The translations under genes were made by a program, and so were the position numbers. Positions 63,050-64,000 of a stretch of DNA of 64,000 nt are shown piece after piece. Position 1 is the stretch's first letter; each line of letters starts with the position of its first letter. The DNA lies in assembly GCF_020382885.2 (NCBI RefSeq), contig NC_058504.1:6562519-6626518 (forward strand), read 5' to 3'. The notes below the pieces were generated by a model, which saw nothing but the letters and a program-made list of their open reading frames with translations, did not search any database and was not told the origin of the DNA. This stretch comes from Scatophagus argus (Eukaryota; Chordata; Actinopteri; Scatophagidae).

Positions 63050-64000
63050 AACCTCTGACAGCGGTGGACTTGTTTTCTCTGCACTCCATGTCCAAGTCAG
63101 TTTTGTTGTCGGGGGTCAAAGAGCCACAGTCAGCATGTAAATCTGTTTCTGAGTCATTGACTTTAGATACTGAAAAGCTCTGAGTCGTCTTCTGATACTT
63201 GAGAGTAAATCTGAGTATGTGTAGGAATCCCCCCCAGAATACATTCTGCTGCACTGCGCCCATATGGTTTGGATCAGACTTCATCATTCCTCTGTGTATT
63301 CAGTAATGCCCGGTGAACCAGAGTATCTCAGGCCAATCAAAGGCTTAATGTGCAGCCGACTCCTGCTTTGAGATGAAGACGGCAAATTGAAATTAAGAGC
63401 GTCTCGGCTCCTGCTGAGACGCTTTCAGCCTTTACGGTCCGAACTGTTACATGTTCAGATGTTAATCGATTTGTAGAGCCAAACACTTGTACATAGAGAT
63501 CACTGTGAAATTATTCAGTATTCATTCTGTGAATGACAGGAGCAGTTCCCCACTTTTTTTTTGTTTTAAGTTTTTGTTTTTATACTTATCATTGCAGAGT
63601 TAAGGGAAGTTTTTTTTGTATGATCTGATTGAAGTAGCAGCAGTGTTATGTGACGGACAGGATAAACACGACAATACGTGAACAGTTAACTGACTCGACT
63701 TCATGACAACAGCAAAGGTGTTTCTTACTGTCTAAATGGAAGTACAAAGTAACTTCTTTGTAATGTTTTAGAGTTAACTGTATACCAGTGTAACAGTGGT
63801 TGATATCTACATGTAAATGTAAAGTGTTTTTTTTTTTTCATAAATGTGAAAATACTGAATATTATTTCCTTTTTTTATTGTTTAAGTATAAATCACTTCC
63901 GATTCTCTACTTGTAATTAGTATTTCTTAGTTTTACTTTTTTTTTTCTTTTTTTCAGCAAACAGACGCACCTCTAGAAGCAAATGAAAATCGGTCTGTTT
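63050..64000 (+). other. bod1l1 3' untranslated region and flank
   Basis: No further coding exon is seen to the end of the window. There are several poly(T) runs, including 63827-63838. No canonical AATAAA is clearly placed, so the transcript end cannot be set. Confidence 0.55.

Overview
This window is a piece of a teleost (probably percomorph) fish chromosome. The signs are spliced vertebrate genes with GT-AG introns, an actinodin fin-ray gene (a family known from fishes and absent from tetrapods), teleost-type tRNA-derived SINEs, and abundant (CA)n/(GT)n and (GATA)n microsatellites. Six protein-coding genes could be assembled exon by exon: the chosen exons add up to whole codons for five of them and to one base too many for the sixth (cops6).

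Layout, left to right. (1) 1-840: upstream DNA with two striking palindromes. (2) 841-18639 (+): stag3, meiotic cohesin subunit, 30 coding exons, about 1181 aa. (3) 19500-19700: mcm7 promoter with E2F-like sites and CCAAT boxes, followed by mcm7, 19843-28781 (+), 15 coding exons, 727 aa. The 1.3 kb intron 13 carries four microRNA hairpins: a miR-17/106b-type, miR-93, a miR-19 type and miR-25. (4) 30447-32603 (+): an actinodin. (5) 38974-33583 (-): cops6, 10 coding exons, carrying an apparent 1-base insertion in exon 3 and a GC-AG first intron. (6) 39289-41560 (+): fbxl12, head-to-head with cops6. (7) 43572-47921 (+): aurkb, preceded by three CCAAT boxes spaced 32-33 bp and a CHR element. (8) 48881-48962 (+): tRNA-Leu(AAG). 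(9) 49845-63049 (+): bod1l1, 30 coding exons, about 1693 aa; the window ends in its 3' flank.

Stag3-mcm7-cops6 matches the neighbourhood of STAG3, MCM7 and COPS6 on human 7q22, so this is old vertebrate synteny, with actinodin lying inside it in fish. Several genes work in the chromosome cycle: MCM7 in replication licensing, STAG3 in meiotic cohesion, Aurora B in the chromosomal passenger complex, BOD1L1 in fork protection and the Shg1/BOD1 family, and the miR-17/25 family microRNAs hosted by mcm7. The mcm7 and aurkb promoters show the S-phase (E2F) and G2/M (CCAAT/CHR) arrangements expected for them.

The rest is introns and intergenic DNA with dispersed SINEs, SINE/LINE tail fragments and microsatellites. 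I saw no CRISPR array, operon or bacterial-type system, and no intact retrovirus-like element. I found no wholly new system; the items most worth a second look are the four-hairpin microRNA cluster, the cops6 frameshift, the actinodin placement, the aurkb promoter geometry and the palindrome with 22-bp flanking repeats near the left end.
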